NCBI GenBank assembly: GCA_036518955.1
Contig: DATDMG010000509.1
Coordinates: forward strand, 1-38,846
DNA from: DATDMG01 sp036518955
GTDB taxonomy: Bacteria; Actinomycetota; Actinomycetes; Actinomycetales; Kineosporiaceae
Direction of reading: 5' to 3'
DNA: 38,846 nucleotides
In this document: piece after piece, positions 23,329-30,643 of the stretch
How the letters are laid out: every line of letters begins with the position of its first letter
How positions within the stretch are numbered: position 1 is the stretch's first letter
Notes under the pieces: model-generated
Told to the model about the DNA's origin: nothing
The model's input: only the letters and a program-made list of their open reading frames with translations
Databases searched by the model: none
Program-made: the position numbers and the translations under genes

Positions 23329-24558
23329 TCAGGGGCGGGCGCCCGGGTCCTGGTCCGGGCCGAGCGACGGGCTGGCGGAGGGGCCCGAGGACGGGCTGGA
23401 GGCGGTGGCGGGTGCCGTGGTGGCGGTTGCCGCCGGTGCGGCCGGGGCACCCGCACCCACCAGCTGGGGGGCCGGAACCTGCGCGGTAGCCCTCGCCAAC
23501 CCCGGCCCGGGGGCGGTGCCCATCGGCGCTGCGGAAGTCCGGCGACCGCCGAGTCGGCGGAGGAACCACCACAGCGGCAGCCCGATCACGGCCAGCACGA
23601 CCGCGACCGGCAGCAGGGCCCCCAGCACGGTCAGCACCACGCCCGTGCTCACCACGACGGCATGCCAGCCGCGCTCCAGGCCGGAGACGACGCCGTTGTC
23701 GTCCTCGGGCGCCACCGGCGAGGTGACGTCCGGCGTCCGCAGGGTCACCGTGAGGGTGGACAGCTCCGCCCGCCCGGCCAGCGCGGCCTGCCGGGCCTCG
23801 AGCGCCTCCAGGTCCGACTCGCGCCGCGTCAGCTCCGCCTCGATCGAGACGATCTCCTGGAGGCTGCCGGCCCGGGCCAGCAAAGCCCGCACCCGCTCGA
23901 CGCTGGCCTGCGCGGTCCTCACCCGGCTGGCCAGGTCCGCGAGGTCGGCCGTGACGTCCACCGCGGACGACGTCCGCCACAGCTCCTTGCCCACCCGCAC
24001 GACCTGCTCGACCGTCTGGTCCAGCGCCCCGGCCGGTACTCGGAGCACCAGCACGGATTCGCCCGGCTGGACGTTCGCCGCCGGTGTCGCCGCGCCGTCG
24101 TTCGTGGCGGGCCTCGGCGTCGGTGCCTTGCTGGAGTACGACGTCGTCTCCGACGACAGCGCGCCGCCGGTGCCTTCGGCGATGGCCCGGACCCGGGTCG
24201 CGGCGGTGTCCAGGTGCGCGACCTCGATGACGACGTCGGCGGTCCTGACCACCTTCACGGCCGGGTTCGGCAATGCCACGCCACCGCCGGTGCCGGCCTT
24301 GGCGACGTCAGCGGCACCCGCTCCCGGGGTGCCCGCCGCCGCGGCTCCGGCCATCGCCGGGGCGAGCGCCGCGGAGCCCCCCTGGGGGACCGCGGCCTGC
24401 GGTACGGCCGCGTTGCGCGCCGCCCCGTGCTCCGCGCCACCCGCGGCGCCGCCCGACGTGGAGCTCACCGGTCCGCCGCACCCGGCCAGCGCCAGCGCGG
24501 TCGCGAGCAGCGGGCCGGCGAGCAGCGGGATCGCGACGATCCGACGGGGACGGGACAT
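23329..24558 (-). CDS. DUF4349 lipoprotein with coiled coil and C-terminal membrane helix
   Basis: The 409-residue protein has a signal peptide ending in the lipobox LAGC (Cys27) and an Ala/Gly-rich linker to about residue 90. The DUF4349 domain follows: VRTADVVIEVAHLDTAATRV and ESVLVLRVPAGALDQTVEQV. A coiled coil lies at about 215-265 (ERVRALLARAGSLQEIVSIE) and a membrane helix at about 300-330 (VLTVLGALLPVAVVLAVIGL), with a Pro/Ala/Ser-rich tail. It would thus be tethered to the membrane at both ends. Function is unknown; family members are envelope proteins. ATG 24558 follows GAGGAGG. The gene is divergent from cgoX/hemY, and three 10-bp repeats lie just upstream. Confidence 0.87.
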   Translation of the reverse strand: MSRPRRIVAIPLLAGPLLATALALAGCGGPVSSTSGGAAGGAEHGAARNAAVPQAAVPQGGSAALAPAMAGAAAAGTPGAGAADVAKAGTGGGVALPNPAVKVVRTADVVIEVAHLDTAATRVRAIAEGTGGALSSETTSYSSKAPTPRPATNDGAATPAANVQPGESVLVLRVPAGALDQTVEQVVRVGKELWRTSSAVDVTADLADLASRVRTAQASVERVRALLARAGSLQEIVSIEAELTRRESDLEALEARQAALAGRAELSTLTVTLRTPDVTSPVAPEDDNGVVSGLERGWHAVVVSTGVVLTVLGALLPVAVVLAVIGLPLWWFLRRLGGRRTSAAPMGTAPGPGLARATAQVPAPQLVGAGAPAAPAATATTAPATASSPSSGPSASPSLGPDQDPGARP

Positions 24559-24580
24559 CCAGGCCTCCTCGGCGCGGGCG

Positions 24581-24618
24581 GTCGGGCGGGGTCGGGCGGG
24601 GTCGGGCGGGGTCGGGCG
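24581..24618. repeat. 10-bp tandem repeat GTCGGGCGGG, nearly four copies
   Basis: Three perfect copies (24581-24610) and a partial fourth lie in the 144-nt gap between the divergent DUF4349 and cgoX/hemY genes, close to the DUF4349 start. Copy number could vary between strains; the G runs could also form a quadruplex. Confidence 0.75.
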
Positions 24619-24631
24619 TCCTGAGGACGCC
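24615..24631. promoter_or_regulatory. Perfect inverted repeat GGCGTCC-TGA-GGACGCC
   Basis: Seven-bp perfect arms around TGA lie midway between the divergent DUF4349 and cgoX/hemY genes. The site may be an operator for one or both directions; a bound regulator is inferred. Confidence 0.4.
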
Positions 24632-24702
24632 GGGAGCTGCGCCGACGTTGCGGTTCCCGGGTCACGGATCGATCACGAGTGCAGGGGTGACAGGCTGACC
24701 GG

Positions 24703-26178
24703 GTGTCCGTAGCCGAACTGCCCCCGAACGCCCGCCCGGTCGTCGCCGTCGTCGGCGGCGGGATCTCCGGCCTGGCTGCCGCCTGGCGCCTGGTCCAGCT
24801 GCCCCGGCCCCCGCGCGTCGTCGTCCTGGAGGCGAGCGAGGCTTTCGGCGGCAAACTGGCGGTCGGCACGGTCGGCCCGCTGGAGCTCGACCTGGGCGCG
24901 GAGTCGGCCCTGGCCCGCCGGCCCGAGGCGGTGGACCTGATCCGGGAGGTAGGCCTCGGCGACCATCTGGTCCACCCGGCGACGACGCGGGCCAACGTCG
25001 TCCGGGACGGTCGGCTGCATCCGCTTCCGGCCGGGACCTTGATGGGGGTGCCCGGCCGGCCGGAGAGTCTGCGCGGCCTGCTCACCGATGCCGAGGTCGC
25101 CCGGGTCGCGGCCGAGCCGGTGCGGCCGGCCGCGCCCCTGGAGGCCGACGTGGACGTGGCGAGCTGGGTGACCGACCGGGTCGGCCCGGCGGTGCTCGAC
25201 CGGCTGGTCGAACCGCTGCTCGGCGGCGTCTACGCCGGGCACGCGAGGTACCTCTCCCTGCAGGCCACCATCCCGGCGCTGTGGCAGCAGGCCCGCACGG
25301 GCGGCTCGCTGCTGTCCGCCGTCGAACGGGCGGTACCGGCCGCGGACGGCGGACCGCCGGCGCCCGTGTTCGCCGGCGTCGCCGGCGGCCTCGGCCTGCT
25401 CCCGAAGGCACTGTTGCGAGGGCTCGCCGACCGCGGCGTGCAGCTGCGCACCGGGGTCACCGTGCACGGCCTGGCGCGCCGTCCGGGCGGCGGGTGGCGG
25501 CTGCTGACGGGCCCGGTGCCGGCGTCCCTGGGTGTCGACCGCCTCGACGTGGACGGTGTGGTGCTCGCGGTACCCCCCGCGCCCGCGGCGCGGCTGCTCC
25601 GGGGCGTCTGCCCGGCGGGCGCGGCGCAGCTCGCCGACGTCGAGACGGCCAGCGTGGCGCTCGTCACCGTCGTCCTGGAGCGGCGCGACCTGGCCGGGCT
25701 GGCGGGATCGGGGGTGCTGGTCCCGCCGGTGGAGGGGCACCCCGTGAAGGCCATGACGTTCTCGTCGGCGAAGTGGGCGTGGGTCGACGCGCTCGACGCC
25801 CGGCTGGCCGTCCTCCGGCTCTCCCTGGGCCGTCACCGTGAGGAGACGGTGCTGCAGCGGGACGACGGCGACCTGGTCGCGCTGGCCCTCGCCGATGCCG
25901 CGGAGCTGCTCGCCCGCCGGCTCGCGCCGGTCGCGACCCGCGTCGTCCGCTGGGGCGGTGCGTTGCCCCAGCCCGCGGTCGGGCACGTCGACCGGATCGC
26001 CGCGCTGCGCGGCGCGGTGGCGGGGATGCCCGGTCTCGCGGTCTGCGGTGCCGCGCTGGACGGCGTGGGCGTCCCGGCATGCATCGCCGCCGCGGCGGCA
26101 GCGGCGGCCGAGGTCGACGCCGACCTGGCGACGGCGCAGGCCGGGGGCCGGGGGCCCGGGTGGGTCGGCGAGGGGTGA
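24703..26178 (+). CDS. hemY: Coproporphyrinogen III oxidase, FAD-dependent (CgoX/HemY)
   Basis: The 491-residue flavoprotein removes six electrons from the porphyrinogen ring. The FAD-binding motif GGGISG is at 18-23, with VVVLEASEAFGGKL after it; ELDLGAESALARRPEAVDL, LDRLVEPLLGGVYAGHARYL and AGMPGLAVCGAALDGVGVPA follow. It is usually annotated protoporphyrinogen oxidase, but actinobacteria use the coproporphyrin branch, and the adjacent chdC supports coproporphyrinogen III as the substrate (family knowledge). GTG 24703 lies 6 nt after a -10-like CAGGCT, so the mRNA may be leaderless. chdC begins 10 nt after its stop. The ferrochelatase gene of the pathway is not in the window. Confidence 0.94.
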   Translation: MSVAELPPNARPVVAVVGGGISGLAAAWRLVQLPRPPRVVVLEASEAFGGKLAVGTVGPLELDLGAESALARRPEAVDLIREVGLGDHLVHPATTRANVVRDGRLHPLPAGTLMGVPGRPESLRGLLTDAEVARVAAEPVRPAAPLEADVDVASWVTDRVGPAVLDRLVEPLLGGVYAGHARYLSLQATIPALWQQARTGGSLLSAVERAVPAADGGPPAPVFAGVAGGLGLLPKALLRGLADRGVQLRTGVTVHGLARRPGGGWRLLTGPVPASLGVDRLDVDGVVLAVPPAPAARLLRGVCPAGAAQLADVETASVALVTVVLERRDLAGLAGSGVLVPPVEGHPVKAMTFSSAKWAWVDALDARLAVLRLSLGRHREETVLQRDDGDLVALALADAAELLARRLAPVATRVVRWGGALPQPAVGHVDRIAALRGAVAGMPGLAVCGAALDGVGVPACIAAAAAAAAEVDADLATAQAGGRGPGWVGEG

Positions 26179-26188
26179 GAATGTGGCC

Positions 26189-26893
26189 ATGACGGACTCG
26201 AGCGAAGAGGCGCGCGTACGCGCCCGGGAGATCAACCAGACCATCCGCTACACGATGTGGTCGGTCTTCGCCGCCCGGGACCTCCCGGTCGAGCGGTTGG
26301 GGATGGTCGAGGAGGTCGAACGGCTGCTCGGAACGCTCGCCGGCAAGGAACTCGTCGTCCGCGGCTGGTACGACGTCTCGGGGATGCGGGCCGACGCCGA
26401 CCTGATGGTCTGGTGGCACGCGCCGGCGCCGGAGACCCTGCAGCAGGCCTACCAGGGCCTGCGGCGCACGTCGTTGGGGCGGCGGCTGCGCCCGGTCTGG
26501 TCGGTGATGGCCCTGCACCGGCCGGCCGAGTTCAACAAGGGCCACGTCCCGGCGTTCATGGCCGGGGAGTCCGCGCGCGGTTACCTGTGCGTGTACCCGT
26601 TCGTCCGGTCGTACGAGTGGTACGTGCTGCCCGACGAGGAGCGCCGCGACATGCTCGTCCAGCACGGTATGGCGGCGCGCGGCTACCCCGACGTGCGCGC
26701 GAACACCGTGTCAGCGTTCGCGCTCGGCGACTACGAGTGGATCCTCGCGTTCGAGGCCGACGAACTGCACCGGATCGTGGACCTGATGCGGGAGCTGCGG
26801 GCGACCCGTGCCCGCCAGCATGTCCGGGAGGAGATCCCGTTCTACACCGGTCCGCGGGTCCCGCTCGCAGAGCTGATCTCGTCCCTGCCCTGA
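26189..26893 (+). CDS. chdC: Hydrogen-peroxide-dependent coproheme decarboxylase (ChdC/HemQ)
   Basis: The 234-residue enzyme converts coproheme to heme b, the last step of the coproporphyrin pathway. It belongs to the chlorite-dismutase-like fold but not to the chlorite-degrading group. His119 (NKGHVPAF), Tyr136 (CVYPFVRSYEWY) and His159 (LVQHGMA) correspond to the distal His118, catalytic Tyr135 and proximal His158 of the corynebacterial enzyme. NTVSAFALGDYEW has the small residue typical of actinobacteria. Start: ATG 26189 follows TGAGAAT at a leaderless distance; GTG 26183, with GAGGGG upstream, is an alternative adding two residues. It lies 10 nt after cgoX/hemY and is probably co-expressed. 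Confidence 0.96.
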   Translation: MTDSSEEARVRAREINQTIRYTMWSVFAARDLPVERLGMVEEVERLLGTLAGKELVVRGWYDVSGMRADADLMVWWHAPAPETLQQAYQGLRRTSLGRRLRPVWSVMALHRPAEFNKGHVPAFMAGESARGYLCVYPFVRSYEWYVLPDEERRDMLVQHGMAARGYPDVRANTVSAFALGDYEWILAFEADELHRIVDLMRELRATRARQHVREEIPFYTGPRVPLAELISSLP

Positions 26894-26930
26894 GTCGTAC
26901 GTGTCGGGCCGTGCCGGCCGGCTGGGGGGT

Positions 26931-27488
26931 TCAGTCCCGCCAGGGCAGTTCAGGATGCCGCAGCATCGGTGTGACCCGGACGCCGGACGCCTCGACCGTC
27001 CCGCCGCAGACCTCGAAGCCGTGCCGGGCGAAGAACGTGACGGTCCCGGGCGCGGCGAGCGCCCGGACCGGGCCGGCGCCGTAGCGCGCGATCACGTCCG
27101 TCACCAGCGCGCTGACCAGTCCCAAGCGACGGACGTCCGTCCGCGCGCAGGCCCGGTCGATCACCCTGACGCCGGCGGCGTCCAGGACGACGCGCAGGCA
27201 GGCGACCGGTACGTCGCCGTCCGGCACCCACAGGTGTTCGGTGCCGGCGGCGAGATCCGCGTCGTCCAGCTCGGGGCGGGGCCGCCCCGCCTCGGCGACC
27301 AGGACGTCGACCCGCAGCCGGGCGAGCCCGTGCGCCACCTGCGGGGACAGCCGGGACCACCCGCCCCGGCACACCTGCGGGGAGATCCCGAGCACGTCGC
27401 CCACCCCGACAGCCTCTCGCAGGTCAAGCGGCCAGGGCAGGGTTTGACCCGGTCCGCTGCGGGCGCAGTCCCGCGGCTCGGCGGTCAC
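26931..27488 (-). CDS. GNAT-like acetyltransferase
   Basis: The 185-residue protein resembles GNAT N-acetyltransferases: VPVACLRVVLDAAGVRVIDR is a beta-rich core, ARTDVRRLGLVSALVTDVIA aligns with the acetyl-CoA-binding helix (the usual R/QxxGxG/A is weak), and TVTFFARHGFEVCGG matches the C-terminal strand. The ElaA-like order of elements is suggestive; the substrate is unknown. GTG 27488 starts 8 nt after the msrB stop, with GGGGAGG 12 nt upstream inside the end of msrB, so the two genes are probably co-transcribed. It is convergent with chdC across 37 nt. Confidence 0.75.
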   Translation of the reverse strand: MTAEPRDCARSGPGQTLPWPLDLREAVGVGDVLGISPQVCRGGWSRLSPQVAHGLARLRVDVLVAEAGRPRPELDDADLAAGTEHLWVPDGDVPVACLRVVLDAAGVRVIDRACARTDVRRLGLVSALVTDVIARYGAGPVRALAAPGTVTFFARHGFEVCGGTVEASGVRVTPMLRHPELPWRD

Positions 27489-27495
27489 CGCCGGC

Positions 27496-27942
27496 TCACG
27501 CCTCCCCGTCGGCTGTGGCGGCCGGCGACACGGGCTGGCGGCGGATGCTCAGGGAGTTGACGCAGTACCGCTGATCGGTCGGCGTCGGGTACCCTTCGCC
27601 CTCGAACAGGTGCCCGAGGTGGGAGCCGCAGGTGGCGCACCGCACCTCCGTGCGGACCATGCCGTGGGAACGGTCGGCCAGGTACTCCACCCGGTCCGCG
27701 GCCAGCGGCGCCCAGAACGACGGCCAGCCGCAGTGGCTGTCGAACTTCTCCCGGCTGCGGAAGAGTTCTGCGCCGCACGCGCGACAGGCGTAGACGCCCT
27801 CGGTGTGGTCGTCCCAGTACTCGCCGGTGAACGCGCGCTCGGTGCCTCCCTCCCGCAGGACGGCGTACTCCTGCGGGGTCAGCCGCTCGCGCCACACGCG
27901 TTCGTCCAGCTGGACGGGGTACACCCGCTCGATGGGCTTCAC
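27496..27942 (-). CDS. msrB: Peptide-methionine (R)-S-oxide reductase MsrB
   Basis: The 148-residue cytosolic enzyme repairs methionine-R-sulfoxide in proteins. Zinc ligands are Cys53/Cys56 (YACRACGAEL) and Cys102/Cys105 (RCATCGSHLGH). The catalytic Cys127 is in QRYCVNSLSI, and FDSHCGWPSFW carries the typical tryptophan motif with Cys71 as a possible resolving residue. The length is standard. GTG 27942 is preceded by GAGGAGAGC about 6 nt upstream. The GNAT gene follows 7 nt downstream in the same direction. Confidence 0.97.
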   Translation of the reverse strand: MKPIERVYPVQLDERVWRERLTPQEYAVLREGGTERAFTGEYWDDHTEGVYACRACGAELFRSREKFDSHCGWPSFWAPLAADRVEYLADRSHGMVRTEVRCATCGSHLGHLFEGEGYPTPTDQRYCVNSLSIRRQPVSPAATADGEA

Positions 27943-28103
27943 GTCGATGCTCTCCTCGTCGCTCTCCTCCGCGGCACCTCTTCCCGGTCTACCCTCCTGG
28001 CCGGGGGATGATGCCTCACGCCCATCCGAACCCCGTCGGGTGCGCGGACGTTCCCGGACACCTGGAGTCCCGTTCGGGCGCGATGCGGACTACGCTCAGA
28101 TAC

Positions 28104-28667
28104 ATGGTCAACCGCGACGGTCCTGTCTTCACCAACGTGCCGCCGGACCCGGAGGACCCGCCGCGCGGGTCCCGGCTCACCGTCGTGCGGTCCCGGTACG
28201 CCGCGTCCCGGTCCCTCCTCGAGCCTCTGATGATCATCGTTATCGGTCTCGCTCTCGGTCTGGTCGACCAGTCGGCCTCCGAGGTGTCGAGCGCGCTCCG
28301 GGTTCCGGCGCTGATCGCGGCGCTCGTCCTGGTCGGCCAGGGGCTGAACCTGCTGGAGGAGGTGCGCGGCGCCCGCCAGGTCGAGGAGGTGGCCCATCAG
28401 CACGTCGCGGCGGGCGCCGCCGACGAAACCGCCGTCCTGCCGCCCCAACCGCAGCAGCAGATCGTGGTGGCCGGCTCCGAGGACGACGTCGCCGAGTCCC
28501 GGCGCGCTCCCGCCCGGAGCTACCTGGTGCTGGCGCTGGCCATCTGGCTCGGCGTGGCGACCCTGTCCTTCCCGACGGCTCCGCTGTCGCTCATCCTGCT
28601 CTCCCTGCTGTCTGCTTACCTGATCTTCGCAAAGGCGTGGCGCACCCTGCAGACGACCAGCGAGTGA
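28104..28667 (+). CDS. Small integral membrane protein of unknown function
   Basis: The 187-residue protein has a polar N-terminus (about 36 residues, DGPVFTNVPPDPEDPPRGS) and hydrophobic helices at about 38-56 (LLEPLMIIVIGLALGLVDQ), 66-82 (ALIAALVLVGQGLNLL) and a long stretch at about 139-175 (SYLVLALAIWLGVATLSFP and SLILLSLLSAYLIFA). A soluble Gln/Ala-rich loop lies between. No family is recognised. ATG 28104 stands 7 nt after TACGCT (28091-28096), an apparently leaderless promoter; upstream in-frame starts lack support. It is divergent from msrB. Confidence 0.72.
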   Translation: MVNRDGPVFTNVPPDPEDPPRGSRLTVVRSRYAASRSLLEPLMIIVIGLALGLVDQSASEVSSALRVPALIAALVLVGQGLNLLEEVRGARQVEEVAHQHVAAGAADETAVLPPQPQQQIVVAGSEDDVAESRRAPARSYLVLALAIWLGVATLSFPTAPLSLILLSLLSAYLIFAKAWRTLQTTSE

Positions 28668-28716
28668 CCTCCGCCGTCCACCGCGGCGGCGGGGTCCGCG
28701 TCGTCGTGGAGATTGG

Positions 28717-29205
28717 TCAGCCGACCCAGCTCGACCCCGTGTACACGTGCAGGACGGGGACGCCGAGCCGCTCCCGGGCCCGGGAGGCCCAGTCGGTGTG
28801 GAAGGTATCCTCAACAGCGTGCGGTCTGGTGACGATCACGACCTCGTCGGCCGGCGCGTCGGCGAGCTCCTTCTCCAGCGCCGCCACCGGGTCGCCCTCG
28901 ACGACGTGACCGTCGGCCGGCACCCCCGTCGCGCGCAGCGTCGCCAGCGAGGCGTTCAGCGCCTGGTCCGCGTGGACCCGGTCGTCGTCCTGGTGGCCCG
29001 TCCGGCGCGGGGCCACCGCTTCCAGCGCCTCCCGCAGCTCCAGCAGGCTGAGGTGGTCCAGGACGTCGGCGAGCAGGTTGCGGCGCGTGTCGGCGGGGAC
29101 CAGGACCCGATAGCGCGGGCTTCGCTCCGCGTGCACCCCCACCAGGCGTGCGCTGTCGCCGTCGCTCAGGGCCTGCTCGGTGAGCAGCACGATCGACACG
29201 GTCAC
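28717..29205 (-). CDS. Universal-stress-protein-like protein
   Basis: The 162-residue soluble protein has the alternating strand-helix pattern of a Usp/HUP fold: SIVLLTEQAL, RYRVLVPADTRRNLLADVLD, VVEGDPVAALEKELADAPAD and DEVVIVTRPHAVEDTFHTDW, then LGVPVLHVYTG. The ATP-binding G-x2-G-x9-G motif of classical UspA is not visible, so nucleotide binding is doubtful. Function unknown. GTG 29205 has AAGGAG with a 5-nt spacer. It is convergent with the membrane-protein gene (49 nt) and divergent from the hydrolase. Confidence 0.65.
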   Translation of the reverse strand: MTVSIVLLTEQALSDGDSARLVGVHAERSPRYRVLVPADTRRNLLADVLDHLSLLELREALEAVAPRRTGHQDDDRVHADQALNASLATLRATGVPADGHVVEGDPVAALEKELADAPADEVVIVTRPHAVEDTFHTDWASRARERLGVPVLHVYTGSSWVG

Positions 29206-29325
29206 GATCTCTCCTTGCGATCAGGTGGCCGGTGCGCCCGGCCGCCGTCTCACCCTAGACGACCGGTACGACCGGATCGCGCGTGCCCCGTGGCCGAGCG
29301 AGCCCGGCATCGGCAGAATCGAGGC

Positions 29326-29415
29326 ATGCCTCACGATCGCGTGACGTCCGCGACCCTGCCCACATGCTCCACCTCCCGCCGGCGCCGGTCCGGCCGCGAT
29401 CGGGTCGCCCGGTGA
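29326..29415 (+). CDS. Possible 29-residue leader ORF coupled to the hydrolase
   Basis: ATG 29326 stands 6 nt after a -10 box CAGAAT (29314-29319), the leaderless arrangement seen at other genes here. The ORF ends with TGA 29413-29415, overlapping the hydrolase GTG as GTGA. The product is Arg/Ser/Thr-rich with one cysteine. Translation could carry ribosomes into the hydrolase gene, which has no strong ribosome-binding site. It is short enough to be chance. Confidence 0.35.
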   Translation: MPHDRVTSATLPTCSTSRRRRSGRDRVAR

Positions 29416-30590
29416 GTGGGACGGGGGCGCGCAAGGTCGTGGTGCGCGGCGCCGTCGGAGCCGCGGTGACGGCGGTCGCGGTGGGTGGCGCGTTGTCCGC
29501 CGCGGCCGCCTACTTCGCCCGAATGGTCGTCTCCCCGACCGAGGGGCGCCCGGACGACGTCGAGGTGATCGGGGTCGGGGCGGGCACGGTGACGCTGCGG
29601 GCCACCCCTGAGACGGTGGCCCCCGGCCGGTACGGGCTCTGGCTGGACGCCGGGCAGGGGCACGCCCGCCTCGGCGAGGTGATCGACTACGACGAGCAGG
29701 CACGCACGGTCACTCGAAAGATCATCGCGATCGACGCGGGCAGGCTCCGGGAGGGTGCCGCACGCTGGAACCAGTACTACTACGCCGGGACGCCGGGCTC
29801 CACGCTCGGCCTGCCGTTCACCGACCTCGAGGTGGCCTCGGAGGTCGGCCCGCTGCCGTCGTGGCTGGTGCCCCCGGCGCCGGGGGTGCCGGCCCGGGAC
29901 ACCTGGGCCATCCTCGTGCACGGTCGCGGCGCGACCCGCGAGGAGTGCCTGCGGGCTCTCCCCGTGCTGCACCGACTCGGGTTCACCAGCCTGGTGATGA
30001 GCTACCGCAACGATCCCGGCGTCCCGCGCAGCCGCTGTGGCGGCCGCTACCACCTCGGCGACGCCGAGTGGATGGACGTCGAGGCCGCGATCCTGCACGC
30101 CGTCCAGGCCGGCGCCCGGGACGTCGTGCTGGGCGGCTGGTCGATGGGAGGCGCGATCGCGCTGCAGACGATCTCCCGGTCGTGGCTCGCCGACCGGGTC
30201 CGGGCCGTCGTCCTCGATGCGCCCGTCATCGACTGGCGGCACGTGCTGGACCACCACGCGCGGCTGAACCGGGTGCCGTCCCCGGTGGGCAGGCTGTCCC
30301 AGGCGGTCCTGGAGCATCCGCACGCGCGCCGGCTCGCCGGCGTCGAGACCCCGCTGTCCCTGTCCCGGCTCGACTGGGTCACCCGCGCGGCCGAACTCAA
30401 GCTGCCCCTTCTGCTCATCCACAGCGATGACGACGAGTTCGTGCCCTCGGCTCCGTCCCGCCGGCTCGCCCAGGCCCGCCCGGACCTGGTCACGTTCGTC
30501 CCGGTGAAGGGCGCCCGGCACACCAAGGAGTGGAACGTCGATCCCGACGGCTGGGACACCGCCGTCGCCCGCTTCCTGCTGGCCCTCTGA
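29412..30590 (+). CDS. Membrane-anchored alpha/beta hydrolase
   Basis: The 392-residue protein has one N-terminal membrane segment (VVVRGAVGAAVTAVAVGGAL, about 9-28). A beta-rich region of about 150 residues follows, then the hydrolase: WAILVHGRGATREECLRAL, the nucleophile elbow GWSMGGAIAL (Ser244), the acid in LLIHSDDDEFVP and the catalytic His in KGARHTKEW. Such proteins are serine esterases or peptidases; the substrate is unknown. Start: GTG 29412 overlaps the leader ORF stop, and the membrane segment follows directly. In-frame GTG 29283 and ATG 29364 would only add a low-complexity leader. A strong hairpin separates it from the convergent glycosyltransferase. Confidence 0.88.
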   Translation: MSGTGARKVVVRGAVGAAVTAVAVGGALSAAAAYFARMVVSPTEGRPDDVEVIGVGAGTVTLRATPETVAPGRYGLWLDAGQGHARLGEVIDYDEQARTVTRKIIAIDAGRLREGAARWNQYYYAGTPGSTLGLPFTDLEVASEVGPLPSWLVPPAPGVPARDTWAILVHGRGATREECLRALPVLHRLGFTSLVMSYRNDPGVPRSRCGGRYHLGDAEWMDVEAAILHAVQAGARDVVLGGWSMGGAIALQTISRSWLADRVRAVVLDAPVIDWRHVLDHHARLNRVPSPVGRLSQAVLEHPHARRLAGVETPLSLSRLDWVTRAAELKLPLLLIHSDDDEFVPSAPSRRLAQARPDLVTFVPVKGARHTKEWNVDPDGWDTAVARFLLAL

Positions 30591-30609
30591 CCCACCCGCC
30601 GGCGTGATC

Positions 30610-30643
30610 GTGCGCCCCGGCAGTGATCACTGCTGGGGCGCAC
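30610..30643. terminator. 17-bp hairpin between convergent genes
   Basis: A near-perfect palindrome: GTGCGCCCC (30610-30618) pairs with GGGGCGCAC (30635-30643), and the inner bases pair down to a GATC centre, with one G-T wobble. It starts 20 nt after the hydrolase stop and overlaps the end of the glycosyltransferase gene. Confidence 0.7.

Noticed and set aside
24581..24620. CRISPR-like array
   Set aside because: The 10-bp units are contiguous with no spacers, and no cas gene is nearby.
26189..26893. Chlorite dismutase
   Set aside because: The residues match actinobacterial coproheme decarboxylase, and the gene is beside cgoX/hemY and hemE.
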